In this document: piece after piece, positions 8,764 to 18,925 of the stretch
How positions within the stretch are numbered: the stretch's first letter is position 1
How the letters are laid out: each line of letters begins with the position of its first letter
Assembly (NCBI GenBank): GCA_900045905.1
Contig: FCNS01000031.1
Location: 31,601-95,600, forward strand
Reading direction: 5' to 3'
Length of the DNA: 64,000 nt
From: Clostridiales bacterium CHKCI001
GTDB lineage: Bacteria > Bacillota > Clostridia > Lachnospirales > Lachnospiraceae
Notes under the pieces: model-generated
Databases searched by the model: none
What the model was told of the DNA's origin: nothing
Seen by the model: only the letters and a program-made list of their open reading frames with translations
Made by a program: the position numbers and the translations under genes

Positions 8764-9408
8764 ATGATTTCAGTCGATAAAAAAGAGGTACTTCGTTATC
8801 TTGGATATGGAAGAAGCGAAGCGGATATACAAGTAATGCGATCAATAGAGTCTGCTATTGAAAAGTTACAGCATGCGGCACAACCAAGATGGCTGTATGA
8901 TGTGTTTCCATTGCAGTTAGGGTCAGAAAATCAGATTGACTTCTTTTGTTTTAAAGCCCATTCCAAACATCTTTCTAAAAATCTAAAAGGATGCGAAAAG
9001 GTTGTCATTTTTGCTGCTACTCTGGGGATACAGGTGGATTTGCTAATCGAACGCTATGTAAAACTTCAAATTAGTCAGGGCGTTATTATGCAGGCAGTTG
9101 CTGCTGCAATGATTGAACAATTTTGTGATGAATGTCAGGAAGAGATTCGTCAGAAAATGGAGTTAGAAGGTTGGTATTTGCGGCCGAGATTTAGTCCAGG
9201 ATATGGAGATTTTTCATTAAATCATCAAACCGAGATTATTTCTGTATTGCAGTGTCCAAAAAAAATTGGACTGACGCTGACGGATAGTTTGTTGATGGCA
9301 CCTGCCAAATCCGTAACTGCAGTGATTGGATTAAGCAGAACGCAGCAGCCTTGTCATAGACATGGATGTGAAGCATGTGAAAAAAAAGATTGCGCTTTTC
9401 GCAGATAA
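8764..9408 (+). CDS. Stand-alone methionine synthase activation-domain protein
   Basis: A 214-aa protein matching the C-terminal B12-dependent methionine synthase activation domain, including the SAM-binding stretch RPRFSPGYGDFSL and the later GLTLTDSLLMAP. In MetH of enterobacteria this domain binds SAM and re-methylates oxidised cobalamin. Here it is a separate gene sitting between metF and a metH that lacks it, so it presumably reactivates MetH in trans. The C-terminus has a Cys/His cluster CHRHGCEACEKKDC that may bind metal. The ribosome site is weak (AAAGGA, 8 bases), suggesting coupling to metF, whose stop is 13 bases upstream. Confidence 0.85.
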   Translation: MISVDKKEVLRYLGYGRSEADIQVMRSIESAIEKLQHAAQPRWLYDVFPLQLGSENQIDFFCFKAHSKHLSKNLKGCEKVVIFAATLGIQVDLLIERYVKLQISQGVIMQAVAAAMIEQFCDECQEEIRQKMELEGWYLRPRFSPGYGDFSLNHQTEIISVLQCPKKIGLTLTDSLLMAPAKSVTAVIGLSRTQQPCHRHGCEACEKKDCAFRR

Positions 9409-9427
9409 GTAGAGAAAGGAGACTTCC

Positions 9428-11812
9428 ATGACGATAAGAGAAAAGCTTGGAAAGGAACTAGTATTTTTTGATGGAGGAACGGGGACAATTTTACAAGAAC
9501 AGGGATTAGGAGCGGGTGAGCTGCCAGAAATCTGGAACATAGAACATAGAGAAGCAATTGTCTCCTTGCATAAAAATTATTTACTTGCAGGTGCAGATAT
9601 TTTAAAAACAAATACATTTGGAGCGAACCGTTTAAAATTTCCAGGAAACGAAGGATATCGTTTGACTGAGATTGTAACTGCGGCAATTCAAAATGCAAAG
9701 CAGGCAATCAATGAAGTGGGAGGAAAACAGCGTTATATTGCATTGGATATTGGACCAACGGGAAAACTTTTAAAACCAATGGGAGATCTGGATTTTGAGG
9801 ATGCTTGTAATTTGTTCAAAGAAGTTGTTCAAATTGGTGTTGCATGTGGAGTAGATTTGATTTTAATTGAGACAATGAGTGATAGTTATGAAGCAAAGGC
9901 AGCCATTCTGGCAGTAAAGGAAACTTGTGATCTCCCAGTTTTCGTAACGACCATTTACGGAGAAAATGGAAAGCTGCTTACAGGAGGAGATACAGAGTCA
10001 ACCGTTGCATTATTGGAAGGACTTGGAGTGGATGCACTTGGAATTAATTGTGGATTAGGACCTGTTCAAATGAAAGGGATCTGCGAACAACTGCTTCAAT
10101 ACGCTTCCATTCCAGTGATAGTTAATCCAAATGCTGGTTTGCCAAGAAGTGAGAATGGAAAGACGGTATTTGATGTTACACCAGAACAGTTTACTGATAC
10201 AATGGAAGAAATTGCAAAAATGGGTGCATGGGTGCTTGGAGGATGTTGTGGAACGACACCTGAGCATATCCAAATGTTAGTAGAACGCTGTAGCTCGATT
10301 GCTCCAGTTCCAATTGTTCCAAAAGAGCGTACCGTTGTTTCGTCTTATGCTCAAGCGGTGGTAATTGGAAAAAGTCCAGTCATCATTGGAGAACGAATCA
10401 ATCCAACAGGAAAATCGAAATTTAAGCAAGCTCTTCGGGAGCATAATTTGGAATATATTTTAAATGAAGGGTTGACACAGCAAGAAAAAGGCGCACATAT
10501 TTTAGATGTTAACGTTGGACTGCCAGAGATTGATGAAGTCAGTATGATGGAAAAAGTAATCAAAGAATTGCAAAGTATTTTGGACTTACCATTGCAAATT
10601 GATACATCCAATTTTGAAGCAATGGAACGGGCAATGCGTGTTTATAACGGAAAACCAATGATTAATTCGGTCAATGGAAAACAAGAAGTGATGGAAGCTG
10701 TTTTCCCACTTGTGAAAAAATATGGTGGAGTTGTTGTTGGACTTGCATTAGATGAAAATGGAATTCCTGAGACTGCACAAGGGCGAATTGAAGTAGCAGA
10801 AAAAATTTATCGTACAGCAAAGAGTTATGGAATTGAATCAAAAGATATTGTAATTGATGCATTGGCTATGACAATTAGTTCGGACAGTGGTTCAGCGCTT
10901 GTAACGTTGGAGACATTAAGGAGAATCCGAGATGAGTATCATGGAAAAACGATTTTAGGTGTATCCAATATTTCCTTTGGGCTTCCTCAACGTGAAATTG
11001 TAAATTCCACATTCTATACGATGGCAATGCAAAATGGTTTAAATTGTGGAATTATTAATCCAAATTCGGAGGCAATGATGCGTTCTTATTATGCATTTAA
11101 AGCATTGTCCAATTTAGATGAACAGTGTGGTGACTATATTGCTCATTATGCAAATCAGGTTTCTAATGTATCGGCGCCAGCAAAGCAATCCGATCTGACA
11201 TTGGCACAAGCAATTGAAAAAGGATTGAAAGAACGAGCGAGTGAGCTGACAGCCGAATTAATTCAAACAAAAGAAGCTCTGGATATTATTAATGAACAGC
11301 TGATTCCTGCGTTGGATCAGGTAGGAAAAGGATTTGAAAAGGGAACCGTATTTCTTCCGCAGCTTTTAATGAGTGCAGAAGCAGCGAAAGCAGCATTTGA
11401 AGTAATTAAAACACAGATGGAAAGATCGGGACAAGTTCAGGAGAAGAAGGGAAAAATTATTTTAGCTACCGTAAAAGGGGATATTCATGACATTGGAAAA
11501 AATATCGTAAAGGTGTTGCTGGAAAATTATAGTTATGAAGTATACGATCTTGGAAAAGATGTTCCGCCAGAGAAAATTGTAGAAACTGCAATAAAAGAAA
11601 ATATAAAACTGGTTGGGTTAAGTGCGTTAATGACTACTACTGTTGTGAATATGGAAGCAACCATTGAATTGTTAAGAAAAGAAAAACCTGATACAAAAAT
11701 AGTAGTGGGAGGTGCTGTTTTAACGCCTGAATATGCAAAATCAATTGGAGCAGACTGCTATGCAAAAGATGCAATGGCGACGGTACATTATGCTCAAGAA
11801 ATATTAGGATAA
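9428..11812 (+). CDS. metH: Cobalamin-dependent methionine synthase, lacking the activation domain
   Basis: Transfers the methyl of 5-methyl-THF to homocysteine via cobalamin, 794 aa. In order: homocysteine-binding barrel with zinc ligands Cys208, Cys273 and Cys274 (GGCCGTTPEH), pterin-binding barrel starting IGERINPTGK, the four-helix cap, and the Rossmann B12 domain with DIHDIG (ligand His687). It ends there; enterobacterial MetH has a further activation domain of about 330 residues, supplied here by the preceding gene. A clear AAAGGAG precedes the ATG. Last gene of the metF operon, followed by a palindromic spacer. Confidence 0.95.
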   Translation: MTIREKLGKELVFFDGGTGTILQEQGLGAGELPEIWNIEHREAIVSLHKNYLLAGADILKTNTFGANRLKFPGNEGYRLTEIVTAAIQNAKQAINEVGGKQRYIALDIGPTGKLLKPMGDLDFEDACNLFKEVVQIGVACGVDLILIETMSDSYEAKAAILAVKETCDLPVFVTTIYGENGKLLTGGDTESTVALLEGLGVDALGINCGLGPVQMKGICEQLLQYASIPVIVNPNAGLPRSENGKTVFDVTPEQFTDTMEEIAKMGAWVLGGCCGTTPEHIQMLVERCSSIAPVPIVPKERTVVSSYAQAVVIGKSPVIIGERINPTGKSKFKQALREHNLEYILNEGLTQQEKGAHILDVNVGLPEIDEVSMMEKVIKELQSILDLPLQIDTSNFEAMERAMRVYNGKPMINSVNGKQEVMEAVFPLVKKYGGVVVGLALDENGIPETAQGRIEVAEKIYRTAKSYGIESKDIVIDALAMTISSDSGSALVTLETLRRIRDEYHGKTILGVSNISFGLPQREIVNSTFYTMAMQNGLNCGIINPNSEAMMRSYYAFKALSNLDEQCGDYIAHYANQVSNVSAPAKQSDLTLAQAIEKGLKERASELTAELIQTKEALDIINEQLIPALDQVGKGFEKGTVFLPQLLMSAEAAKAAFEVIKTQMERSGQVQEKKGKIILATVKGDIHDIGKNIVKVLLENYSYEVYDLGKDVPPEKIVETAIKENIKLVGLSALMTTTVVNMEATIELLRKEKPDTKIVVGGAVLTPEYAKSIGADCYAKDAMATVHYAQEILG

Positions 11813-11821
11813 TTGTTTCTG

Positions 11822-11921
11822 ATTTGCGTGAAGGCATAAGGCAAGCGGAAATGCTTGCATTTCCATTTGCCGCCGCACGCGAATCGACGAAACTTGTACT
11901 GTATTTCGTCTGATTTGGGTT
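11822..11921. other. Nested palindromes between convergent metH and tepA
   Basis: Arms GCGTG/CACGC enclose GGCAA/TTGCC, which enclose the perfect hairpin GGAAATG-CTTG-CATTTCC; a second hairpin GACGAAA/TTTCGTC follows. The stretch is GC-richer than its surroundings and lacks T runs, so it is not a normal terminator pair, though it may stop both convergent genes. Confidence 0.6.
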
Positions 11922-11923
11922 GT

Positions 11924-12709
11924 TTAAGACTGTTCGATTTGTTGATAAAGATATGCTAATGCTTCTTTAATCCCGCCCATCTCATCAATAATTCCTTCTT
12001 GGACTGCTTGCTCTCCAACTAAAATGGAGCCAACGTCTCTTGTTAATGTAGTGGTATCAGTCATTAATTCTAATACACGCTGCTCACAAATATTGGAGTG
12101 GCGAGTAATAAATCCGACAATGCGATCTTGGATTCGTTTAAAATAGTCATAACTTTGTCTTACTCCGATGATCGTTCCATTCATACGAACAGGATGAATC
12201 ATCATTGTGGCAGTTGGAACAATAAAAGAATGATTGGTACTAACGGCGAGCGGTACACCGATGGAATGACTTCCCCCTAGTACAAGTGAAACAGTTGGAA
12301 TACTTAAAGAGGCAATCATTTCAGCGATAGCAAGTCCTGCTTCTACATCGCCTCCAACGGTATTAATTAGCATTAATAAACCTTGGATTTTTTTATTGTC
12401 TTCAATTGCGGCAAGCTGAGGAAGCACATGTTCATACTTTGTGGATTTTAGATTGCTTGCAAGGCATTCGTGACCTTCTACTTCTCCAATAATGCTTAAT
12501 AAGTAGATCGTATCATGATGGGAATTATCTTCCAGAATACATTGTCCATTTTCTCGGATTTGTTCTGCGGTTTTACTTTGTTTATGTGGTTGATTTGAAT
12601 GATTGGATTCTGTGGATTCCGATGCAGAATCAGTAGGACGATAAAAAGGATCGTTTTCTGTTCCTTTCTGATTAACGGATTTATAAACGGTATGATTTTC
12701 TTGTATCAT
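11924..12709 (-). CDS. tepA: ClpP-family serine protease, TepA type
   Basis: A 261-aa ClpP-fold protease. A polar, probably disordered N-terminal 90 residues precedes the protease domain, which has the oxyanion region NTVGGDVEAGLAIAE, nucleophile serine in GGSHSIGV and the histidine in MMIHPVRMNG. TepA in Bacillus is linked to translocation or signal-peptide handling and also lies next to the SpoIIIE/FtsK gene; the same divergent neighbour is seen here. AGGAGG lies upstream of the start. The substrate is unknown. Confidence 0.88.
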   Translation of the reverse strand: MIQENHTVYKSVNQKGTENDPFYRPTDSASESTESNHSNQPHKQSKTAEQIRENGQCILEDNSHHDTIYLLSIIGEVEGHECLASNLKSTKYEHVLPQLAAIEDNKKIQGLLMLINTVGGDVEAGLAIAEMIASLSIPTVSLVLGGSHSIGVPLAVSTNHSFIVPTATMMIHPVRMNGTIIGVRQSYDYFKRIQDRIVGFITRHSNICEQRVLELMTDTTTLTRDVGSILVGEQAVQEGIIDEMGGIKEALAYLYQQIEQS

Positions 12710-12761
12710 AATTACCTCCTAGTATTGTATTAAAAAATTTTGCAATAGGAATGTTGAACAC

Positions 12762-12789
12762 ATTATATGAATCCCTAATAATTGTGAAA
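12762..12789 (-). promoter_or_regulatory. Candidate promoter of tepA
   Basis: Minus-strand TTTCAC (12784-12789), 16-base spacer, TATAAT (12762-12767). A GTGAACC/GGTTCAC inverted repeat spanning about 12857-12940 lies further out in the shared 309-base intergenic region. Confidence 0.4.
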
Positions 12790-12940
12790 GATGCTTATTA
12801 CAGTATTTGAGGTTTAAAGAAAAATATGTAAGAAAGAAAAAGAAAAAATATAAAAAAGATGTGAACCAATTGCTCTGATTTGGGAAATTTCCATATGTTA
12901 CAAATTCAATGTATCCCTAGTAAGAAAGTCAGGTTCACGC

Positions 12941-12969
12941 TTCACAATAATTCTATCCTATGTTATAAT
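12941..12969 (+). promoter_or_regulatory. Promoter of ftsK
   Basis: TTCACA (12941-12946), 17-base spacer, TATAAT (12964-12969). The -35 box sits just after the GGTTCAC half of the inverted repeat. Confidence 0.7.
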
Positions 12970-13018
12970 AATAAATGATGTTGACAGAATTGTTAAAAGA
13001 ATAGGAGGAGAAAAGATT

Positions 13019-15682
13019 ATGGCAACAGGAAGGAAATCGTCTCAAACGGCGGTATCCAATGGTATCGCTTCTAGTAAGAAAAAAGGAACATCTTCCAATC
13101 GTACCTCCTCGAATCGTCGTGCAAAATCCTCCCAGACTGTTTCAAATACAACGAGGGGCACGCAAAAAAGAAAAAACGTTTCTCGTCAGATAAAAAAAGA
13201 AGAAAAACATAGTTTTCCTCTGAAAAGAGAAATTACAGTTATTGCTGTATTTGCAATTAGTGTTTTAATTTTAATTAGCTGTTTTTCAGATGAAACTTCC
13301 CCAATCTGGTGGCTTCATTTTGCTGTTTTTTTCGTTTTTGGAAATATTGGATATTTGGTTCCAGCACTTTTATTTTTGACTGTCTGTTTTATCTTATCTA
13401 ATCGAGGAGATTATAGACTACGCAGAAAATTATTTGGAGGAGTGCTTTGTCTCATTGCTTTGTTAGGAATCTTCCAATTGACTTTTACAACGGAAACGAG
13501 CAATGGAGGAGGTGTTTTAGGCTTATTTATTGTGGATGTGTTTGGACCATGGCTTGGAAATATTGGAACTTATGTTGTTATGGCAGCATTCGCAGCGATT
13601 GGAACTGTAATTATTACAGAACGTTCTCTCATGCATCTAATTGGGCAGAGATCCAAAAAAGCATATTCCGCAGTTAAGACAAATGTAACAACCTATCAAG
13701 AAAAACGTGGAGAAAAAAAGGCAATCAGAAATCAAGCCAAAAAAACGAGTACAGAGTCCGAACTTTCTATGGATATTCCGTCTGGCAGTTCCATTGAGGA
13801 TATTCCAATTAAAGGAATTATAGATATTTCATTAAAGCAATCTGAACCTGATATACAGCCAGTATTAAAAGATAATAAGCAAAAAGAAATAACCATTGAT
13901 GTTCCATGGAAAGTCAATCGCCGCTTTACAGAGCCAGAAGAGACAGGACCAGAATTTCCATTTCGTCGTCAAATAGCAAAAGATCCGCATATGGAAGAGG
14001 TACAAGAAAAAAGGCCAAGATCCATTCGAAAAAAACCATCATTCACAATAGAGGGAAGTGACCCAACTGCTCAGATGAAAACAGTCAAAACTTCTTCTGG
14101 AAAAGTCATTACAGTGCCTCTCGATAATGTTCCAACAACAGAAAAGTTTCAGAAAAAAGAGAGTAAACCGATCGAAAATAAGGAAAAACCAAAACAAGTA
14201 TCCAATTCAGATTCACTACAAAAAGAATATATGTTTCCTCCGCTTTCTTTGCTGCGTACAGCCAGAGGAAGCATTGGGCAAAAAAATAAAGAACAAGAAG
14301 TTCGTAATACTGCAATGAAATTGCAGCAGACACTGCAAAACTTTGGAGTAGGAGTGACTGTTACAAATATTAGCTGTGGACCAGCTGTAACTCGATATGA
14401 ACTGCATCCAGAGCAAGGAGTTAAGGTAAGTAAAATTGTCTCTTTGACCGATGATATTAAACTAAACTTGGCAGCTGCCGATATTCGTATCGAAGCACCA
14501 ATTCCAGGCAAAGCAGCGATTGGGATTGAAGTTCCAAACAAGGAAAATCAAGAAGTAGTGCTTCGGGAACTTTTGGAAAGCCAAGAATTTTTAACACATC
14601 CTTCTAAAATTGCATTTGCAGTGGGAAAGAATATCGCAGGAAATCCAATTGTATCCGATATTGCACAGATGCCGCATCTTTTAATTGCAGGTGCGACTGG
14701 ATCAGGAAAATCCGTCTGTATTAATACACTAATTATGAGTATTTTATACAAAGCAAAACCATCGGAAGTAAAACTGATTATGGTCGATCCAAAAGTAGTG
14801 GAATTGAGTGTATATAATGGAATTCCTCATTTAATGATTCCAGTTGTCACCGATCCAAAAAAGGCAGCAGGAGCACTGAACTGGGCAGTGACAGAAATGA
14901 CCGAGCGATACCATAAGTTTGCAGAATACAATGTTAGAGATCGGAGAGGATATAACGAAGCAATTGATCGTATGCCGACGATAGAAGGTATTGAAAAACC
15001 AAAAAAACTGCCTCAGATTGTTATTATTGTTGATGAATTGGCAGATTTAATGATGGTTGCGCCTGGGGAAGTAGAAGATGCGATCTGTCGTTTGGCTCAA
15101 ATGGCACGTGCAGCAGGAATTCATCTTGTAATTGCGACGCAGCGTCCATCGGTTAATGTAGTAACGGGATTGATAAAGGCAAATGTACCTTCCCGAATTG
15201 CCTTTTCGGTTTCTTCAGGCGTGGATTCTCGAACCATTATTGATATGAATGGAGCAGAAAAACTGTTAGGAAGAGGTGATATGTTATTTTATCCATCTGG
15301 ATACCAAAAACCAGAGCGTGTGCAAGGAGCATTTGTCTCTGATACAGAAGTATCGAAAGTAGTTCGCTTCTTATCTGAACAGACAAACGTGGATGGTGGA
15401 GAACAAAATGAAGCATTGGATACAACGATCAATAAGCCTGCTGAAGCCAAGACGACAGAACGAGATGAATATTTTGAAGCAGCAGGCAGATTTTTAATTG
15501 AAAAGGACCGTGCTTCCATTGGAATGTTACAGAGAATGTTCAAAATAGGATTTAACCGTGCAGCACGCATTGTAGAACAATTAGCACAAGCAGGTGTGGT
15601 TGGAAAAGAGGAAGGTACAAAGCCTCGTAAAATTCTAATGACAATGCAAGAATTTGAAGAAATGCTTCAAAAAAATTTATAG
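13019..15682 (+). CDS. ftsK: FtsK/SpoIIIE DNA translocase
   Basis: An 887-aa ATP-driven pump that moves chromosomal DNA through the closing septum. A basic Ser/Thr-rich N-terminus leads into four membrane helices (about residues 70-210), a long charged linker, then the motor domain with Walker A GATGSGKS (558-565) and Walker B VIIVDELADLMM, and a winged-helix gamma domain (IGMLQRMFKIGFNRAARI) that reads orienting sequences. AGGAGG precedes the ATG. Whether it serves division, sporulation or both cannot be decided here; only one copy lies in the window. Confidence 0.94.
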   Translation: MATGRKSSQTAVSNGIASSKKKGTSSNRTSSNRRAKSSQTVSNTTRGTQKRKNVSRQIKKEEKHSFPLKREITVIAVFAISVLILISCFSDETSPIWWLHFAVFFVFGNIGYLVPALLFLTVCFILSNRGDYRLRRKLFGGVLCLIALLGIFQLTFTTETSNGGGVLGLFIVDVFGPWLGNIGTYVVMAAFAAIGTVIITERSLMHLIGQRSKKAYSAVKTNVTTYQEKRGEKKAIRNQAKKTSTESELSMDIPSGSSIEDIPIKGIIDISLKQSEPDIQPVLKDNKQKEITIDVPWKVNRRFTEPEETGPEFPFRRQIAKDPHMEEVQEKRPRSIRKKPSFTIEGSDPTAQMKTVKTSSGKVITVPLDNVPTTEKFQKKESKPIENKEKPKQVSNSDSLQKEYMFPPLSLLRTARGSIGQKNKEQEVRNTAMKLQQTLQNFGVGVTVTNISCGPAVTRYELHPEQGVKVSKIVSLTDDIKLNLAAADIRIEAPIPGKAAIGIEVPNKENQEVVLRELLESQEFLTHPSKIAFAVGKNIAGNPIVSDIAQMPHLLIAGATGSGKSVCINTLIMSILYKAKPSEVKLIMVDPKVVELSVYNGIPHLMIPVVTDPKKAAGALNWAVTEMTERYHKFAEYNVRDRRGYNEAIDRMPTIEGIEKPKKLPQIVIIVDELADLMMVAPGEVEDAICRLAQMARAAGIHLVIATQRPSVNVVTGLIKANVPSRIAFSVSSGVDSRTIIDMNGAEKLLGRGDMLFYPSGYQKPERVQGAFVSDTEVSKVVRFLSEQTNVDGGEQNEALDTTINKPAEAKTTERDEYFEAAGRFLIEKDRASIGMLQRMFKIGFNRAARIVEQLAQAGVVGKEEGTKPRKILMTMQEFEEMLQKNL

Positions 15683-15720
15683 AAAAAATGGACTTGTGAA
15701 ATTAGGAGGTAAAAGAAAAA

Positions 15721-17391
15721 ATGAAAACTGATATTCAAATTGCTCAAGAAGCAAAAATGGAACATATTCGCGATGTAGCAGCTAAGTTTGGGCTGACAGA
15801 AGATGATTTAGAGTTTTATGGAAAATATAAGGCTAAAATCTCAGATCAGGTATGGGAAAGGGTAAAAGATAATCCAGATGGAAAACTGGTTCTTGTAACA
15901 GCCATTAATCCGACCCCAGCAGGAGAAGGAAAAACGACAATTAGTATTGGATTAGCACAGGCTTTAAACAAAATAGGAAAAAAGACATGGCTGGCACTTC
16001 GTGAGCCTTCCCTTGGACCATGCTTTGGAATAAAGGGAGGAGCAGCAGGAGGCGGGTACGCTCAAGTGGTTCCTATGGAAGATCTGAATTTACATTTTAC
16101 AGGAGACTTCCATGCTATTACTTCTGCAAATAACTTGCTCGCAGCAATGTTGGACAATCATATTCAACAGGGTAATGAACTTCGGATTGATACAAGACAA
16201 GTGACATGGAAACGTTGTCTGGATATGAACGATCGTGTTCTGCGTAATGTGGTTGTTGGACTTGGTGCAAAAGCCGATGGCTATGTAAGAGAAGATCATT
16301 TTGTCATTACAGTTGCTTCTGAAATTATGGCGATTCTTTGTCTTTGTAACGATATGAAGGATTTAAAAGAAAGATTAGGACGAATTATCGTTGCATATAA
16401 TGTAGATGGAGAGCCAGTTACTGCAAAGGACTTAAAGGCAGTTGGAGCAATGGCAGCGTTGTTAAAGGATGCAATACAACCAAATATGATACAGACATTG
16501 GAGCATACACCTGCACTGGTACATGGAGGACCATTTGCTAATATTGCACATGGCTGTAATAGTGTACGTGCGACAAAGACAGCTTTAAAACTGGGAGAAA
16601 TTGCTATTACAGAAGCTGGTTTTGGCGCTGATCTGGGTGCGGAAAAGTTTATGGATATTAAATGTCGAATGGCAGAGCTAAAACCAGATGCGGTTGTATT
16701 AGTTGCCACAGTAAAGGCATTGAAATATAATGGAGGAGTTCCAAAAAATGAGCTTGGAACAGAAAATCTGGAAGCTCTGAAAAAAGGAATCGTAAATTTA
16801 GAGAAACATATTGAAAATATTCAAAAGTTTGGAGTTCCAGTTGTAGTAACGCTGAATTCTTTCTTAACGGATACTGAAGCAGAATATGAATGGATTAAAA
16901 ATTTCTGTGAAGAGCGTGGATGTGAATTTGCACTTTCAAAGGTATGGGAAAAAGGCGGCGAAGGCGGTCTGGAACTGGCAGAAAAAGTAATCAAAACACT
17001 AAAGACAAAAGAAAGTAACTATCATCCAATTTATGAATTAGAGCAGCCATTGAAAAATAAAATAGAGGCAATTGCAAAAGAAATCTATGGTGCAGACGGA
17101 GTAAGTTATGCTCCAGCAGCTTCTCGTGCACTCAAGCGTTTGGAAGACTTGGGATTTGGAAACTTACCAATTTGTATGGCAAAAAATCAGTATTCCTTAT
17201 CCGATGATCAGACAAAGCTAGGACGTCCAACTGGATTTACAATTAATGTCAGAGATGTCTATGTAAGTGCAGGGGCAGGATTTGTCGTAGTACTTACTGG
17301 TAATGTTATGACAATGCCAGGACTGCCAAAAACTCCAGCAGCATTTAATATTGATGTAACCGAAGATGGTGTGATTACTGGGCTGTTCTAA
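15721..17391 (+). CDS. fhs: Formate-tetrahydrofolate ligase
   Basis: ATP-dependent formation of 10-formyl-THF from formate, 556 aa, cytosolic tetramer in known cases. The P-loop is TPAGEGKTT and [22 protein letters not shown] is the family hallmark. Full length. The product feeds purine and formyl-methionine synthesis (fmt lies further down this block) and, in acetogens, the Wood-Ljungdahl methyl branch together with MetF. AGGAGG lies upstream. It is 38 bases from ftsK, probably co-transcribed. Confidence 0.95.
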   Translation: MKTDIQIAQEAKMEHIRDVAAKFGLTEDDLEFYGKYKAKISDQVWERVKDNPDGKLVLVTAINPTPAGEGKTTISIGLAQALNKIGKKTWLALREPSLGPCFGIKGGAAGGGYAQVVPMEDLNLHFTGDFHAITSANNLLAAMLDNHIQQGNELRIDTRQVTWKRCLDMNDRVLRNVVVGLGAKADGYVREDHFVITVASEIMAILCLCNDMKDLKERLGRIIVAYNVDGEPVTAKDLKAVGAMAALLKDAIQPNMIQTLEHTPALVHGGPFANIAHGCNSVRATKTALKLGEIAITEAGFGADLGAEKFMDIKCRMAELKPDAVVLVATVKALKYNGGVPKNELGTENLEALKKGIVNLEKHIENIQKFGVPVVVTLNSFLTDTEAEYEWIKNFCEERGCEFALSKVWEKGGEGGLELAEKVIKTLKTKESNYHPIYELEQPLKNKIEAIAKEIYGADGVSYAPAASRALKRLEDLGFGNLPICMAKNQYSLSDDQTKLGRPTGFTINVRDVYVSAGAGFVVVLTGNVMTMPGLPKTPAAFNIDVTEDGVITGLF

Positions 17392-17424
17392 ATTTGTATC
17401 AAATTAACTAGTCAGGAGGATTTT

Positions 17425-18921
17425 ATGACCCTTAAAGAATTGCTTTGTGGCATTTCTTACGTGGTGATAAAAGGAAATGATGAGATACCAATTAGTGATA
17501 TTGTATATGATTCGAGAAAAACAGTAGAAGATTGTGCATTTGTGTGTATTTCTGGCACAATTACAGACGGACACCGTTTTTTGAGAGAAGCAGAACAGAA
17601 TGGAGTTTCTGCAATTGTAATGGAACATCTTCCAATTCAACTAACAGAAATTCATTTAAATCATATGACCATTGTGTTAACAGAGGACAGCAAAAAAGCA
17701 CTTGCATGTATGTCAGCCAATTATTTTGCCCATCCAGACAGAGAAATGACGGTAATTGGAATTACAGGTACAAAAGGAAAAACGACAACGGCACATATGA
17801 TAAAAGCAATATTAGAAGCCGATGGCCGAAAAACAGGAATGATTGGGACAATGGGAAGCTATATTGGTTCCAAAAAGATCCCATTGCTCCATACAACGCC
17901 TCCCGCTTATGAAGTGTATCGCTTGCTGCGTCAGATGGCACAGGAAGGTTGCAAGTATGTTGTAATGGAAGTTTCTTCTCAGGGATTAAAAATGTCTCGC
18001 GTATGGGGAATACAGTTTGCAGCTGGAATTTTTACGAATATTTCTACCGATCATATTGGAGTGGGAGAGCATCGAAACTTTGAAGAATACTTATATTGGA
18101 AAAGTCGATTGTTTTGTCAAAGTGAAATAGGAATTATAAATCAAGATGAAGAATTTCATACAATGATAGAAGAAGGGCATTCGATTCCATTTCTTCATTT
18201 TGGAATGGAGTCGAGTGCAGATTTTTATTTCGATACGATAAAACAAGAAAAAAGAAAGGGATTTTTAGGCCTTTCTTGTGAATTAAAAGGAAAGGCTTGC
18301 TTCCTATGTGAAATTGGAATGCCTGGACGGTTTAATGCGTATAACGCATTAGCTGCAATTACAACTGCCATTTATTTTGGCTGTAGTCAGTCAGCGATTT
18401 GCGATGCCCTTTTGAATATTCGAGTAAAAGGGCGAACAGAATTAATTCCAGTGAAAGGCAATTATCATTTAATGATTGATTATGCGCATAATGCGGTAAG
18501 TTTGGAAAGTTTATTAAAAATGCTGCGCAGTTATGAACCAGGAAGAATTGTATGTGTATTTGGGTGTGGCGGAAATCGTTCGCGTTATCGGCGTTATGCA
18601 ATGGGAAAAATTAGTGGTATGTATGCAGATTTTTCAATCCTGACAGAAGATAATTCTAGAGAAGAGCCTCTGATGGAAATTATAAAAGATATTATTGAAG
18701 GGATGCATCAGACAAACGGACAGTATATTGTTATCCCGTCCAGAGAAGATGCGATCTATTATAGCATAAAATATGCTTTGCCAGGCGATATGATCGTTCT
18801 GGCTGGAAAAGGGCACGAGGATTACATGGAACAAAATGGACAGCGAATTCATTTTTCTGAACATGAAGTAGCCCAAAGAATTCTAAAGCAAATATCAAGC
18901 GAGTCAGAAAGGAATCAATAA
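17425..18921 (+). CDS. murE: UDP-MurNAc-tripeptide synthetase (MurE family)
   Basis: Adds the third amino acid to the peptidoglycan stem, 498 aa. N-terminal uridine domain (SDIVYDSR), ATP site GTKGKTTTAHM, central motif EVSSQGL, and the C-terminal ligase domain with FGCGGNRSRYRR. The amino-acid selector reads DNSREEP, while meso-diaminopimelate enzymes normally carry DNPRxEP; the Pro-to-Ser change leaves the substrate less sure, though the Arg is kept, favouring diaminopimelate. It may be a MurE paralogue. AGGAGG lies before the ATG. Four bases separate it from murF. Confidence 0.88.
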   Translation: MTLKELLCGISYVVIKGNDEIPISDIVYDSRKTVEDCAFVCISGTITDGHRFLREAEQNGVSAIVMEHLPIQLTEIHLNHMTIVLTEDSKKALACMSANYFAHPDREMTVIGITGTKGKTTTAHMIKAILEADGRKTGMIGTMGSYIGSKKIPLLHTTPPAYEVYRLLRQMAQEGCKYVVMEVSSQGLKMSRVWGIQFAAGIFTNISTDHIGVGEHRNFEEYLYWKSRLFCQSEIGIINQDEEFHTMIEEGHSIPFLHFGMESSADFYFDTIKQEKRKGFLGLSCELKGKACFLCEIGMPGRFNAYNALAAITTAIYFGCSQSAICDALLNIRVKGRTELIPVKGNYHLMIDYAHNAVSLESLLKMLRSYEPGRIVCVFGCGGNRSRYRRYAMGKISGMYADFSILTEDNSREEPLMEIIKDIIEGMHQTNGQYIVIPSREDAIYYSIKYALPGDMIVLAGKGHEDYMEQNGQRIHFSEHEVAQRILKQISSESERNQ

Positions 18922-18925
18922 AAGA

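Noticed and set aside
14149..14541. 130-codon minus-strand frame inside ftsK
   Set aside because: Antisense shadow; composition follows the codon pattern of ftsK.
16296..16709. 137-codon minus-strand frame inside fhs
   Set aside because: Antisense shadow of a conserved enzyme; no start signals.
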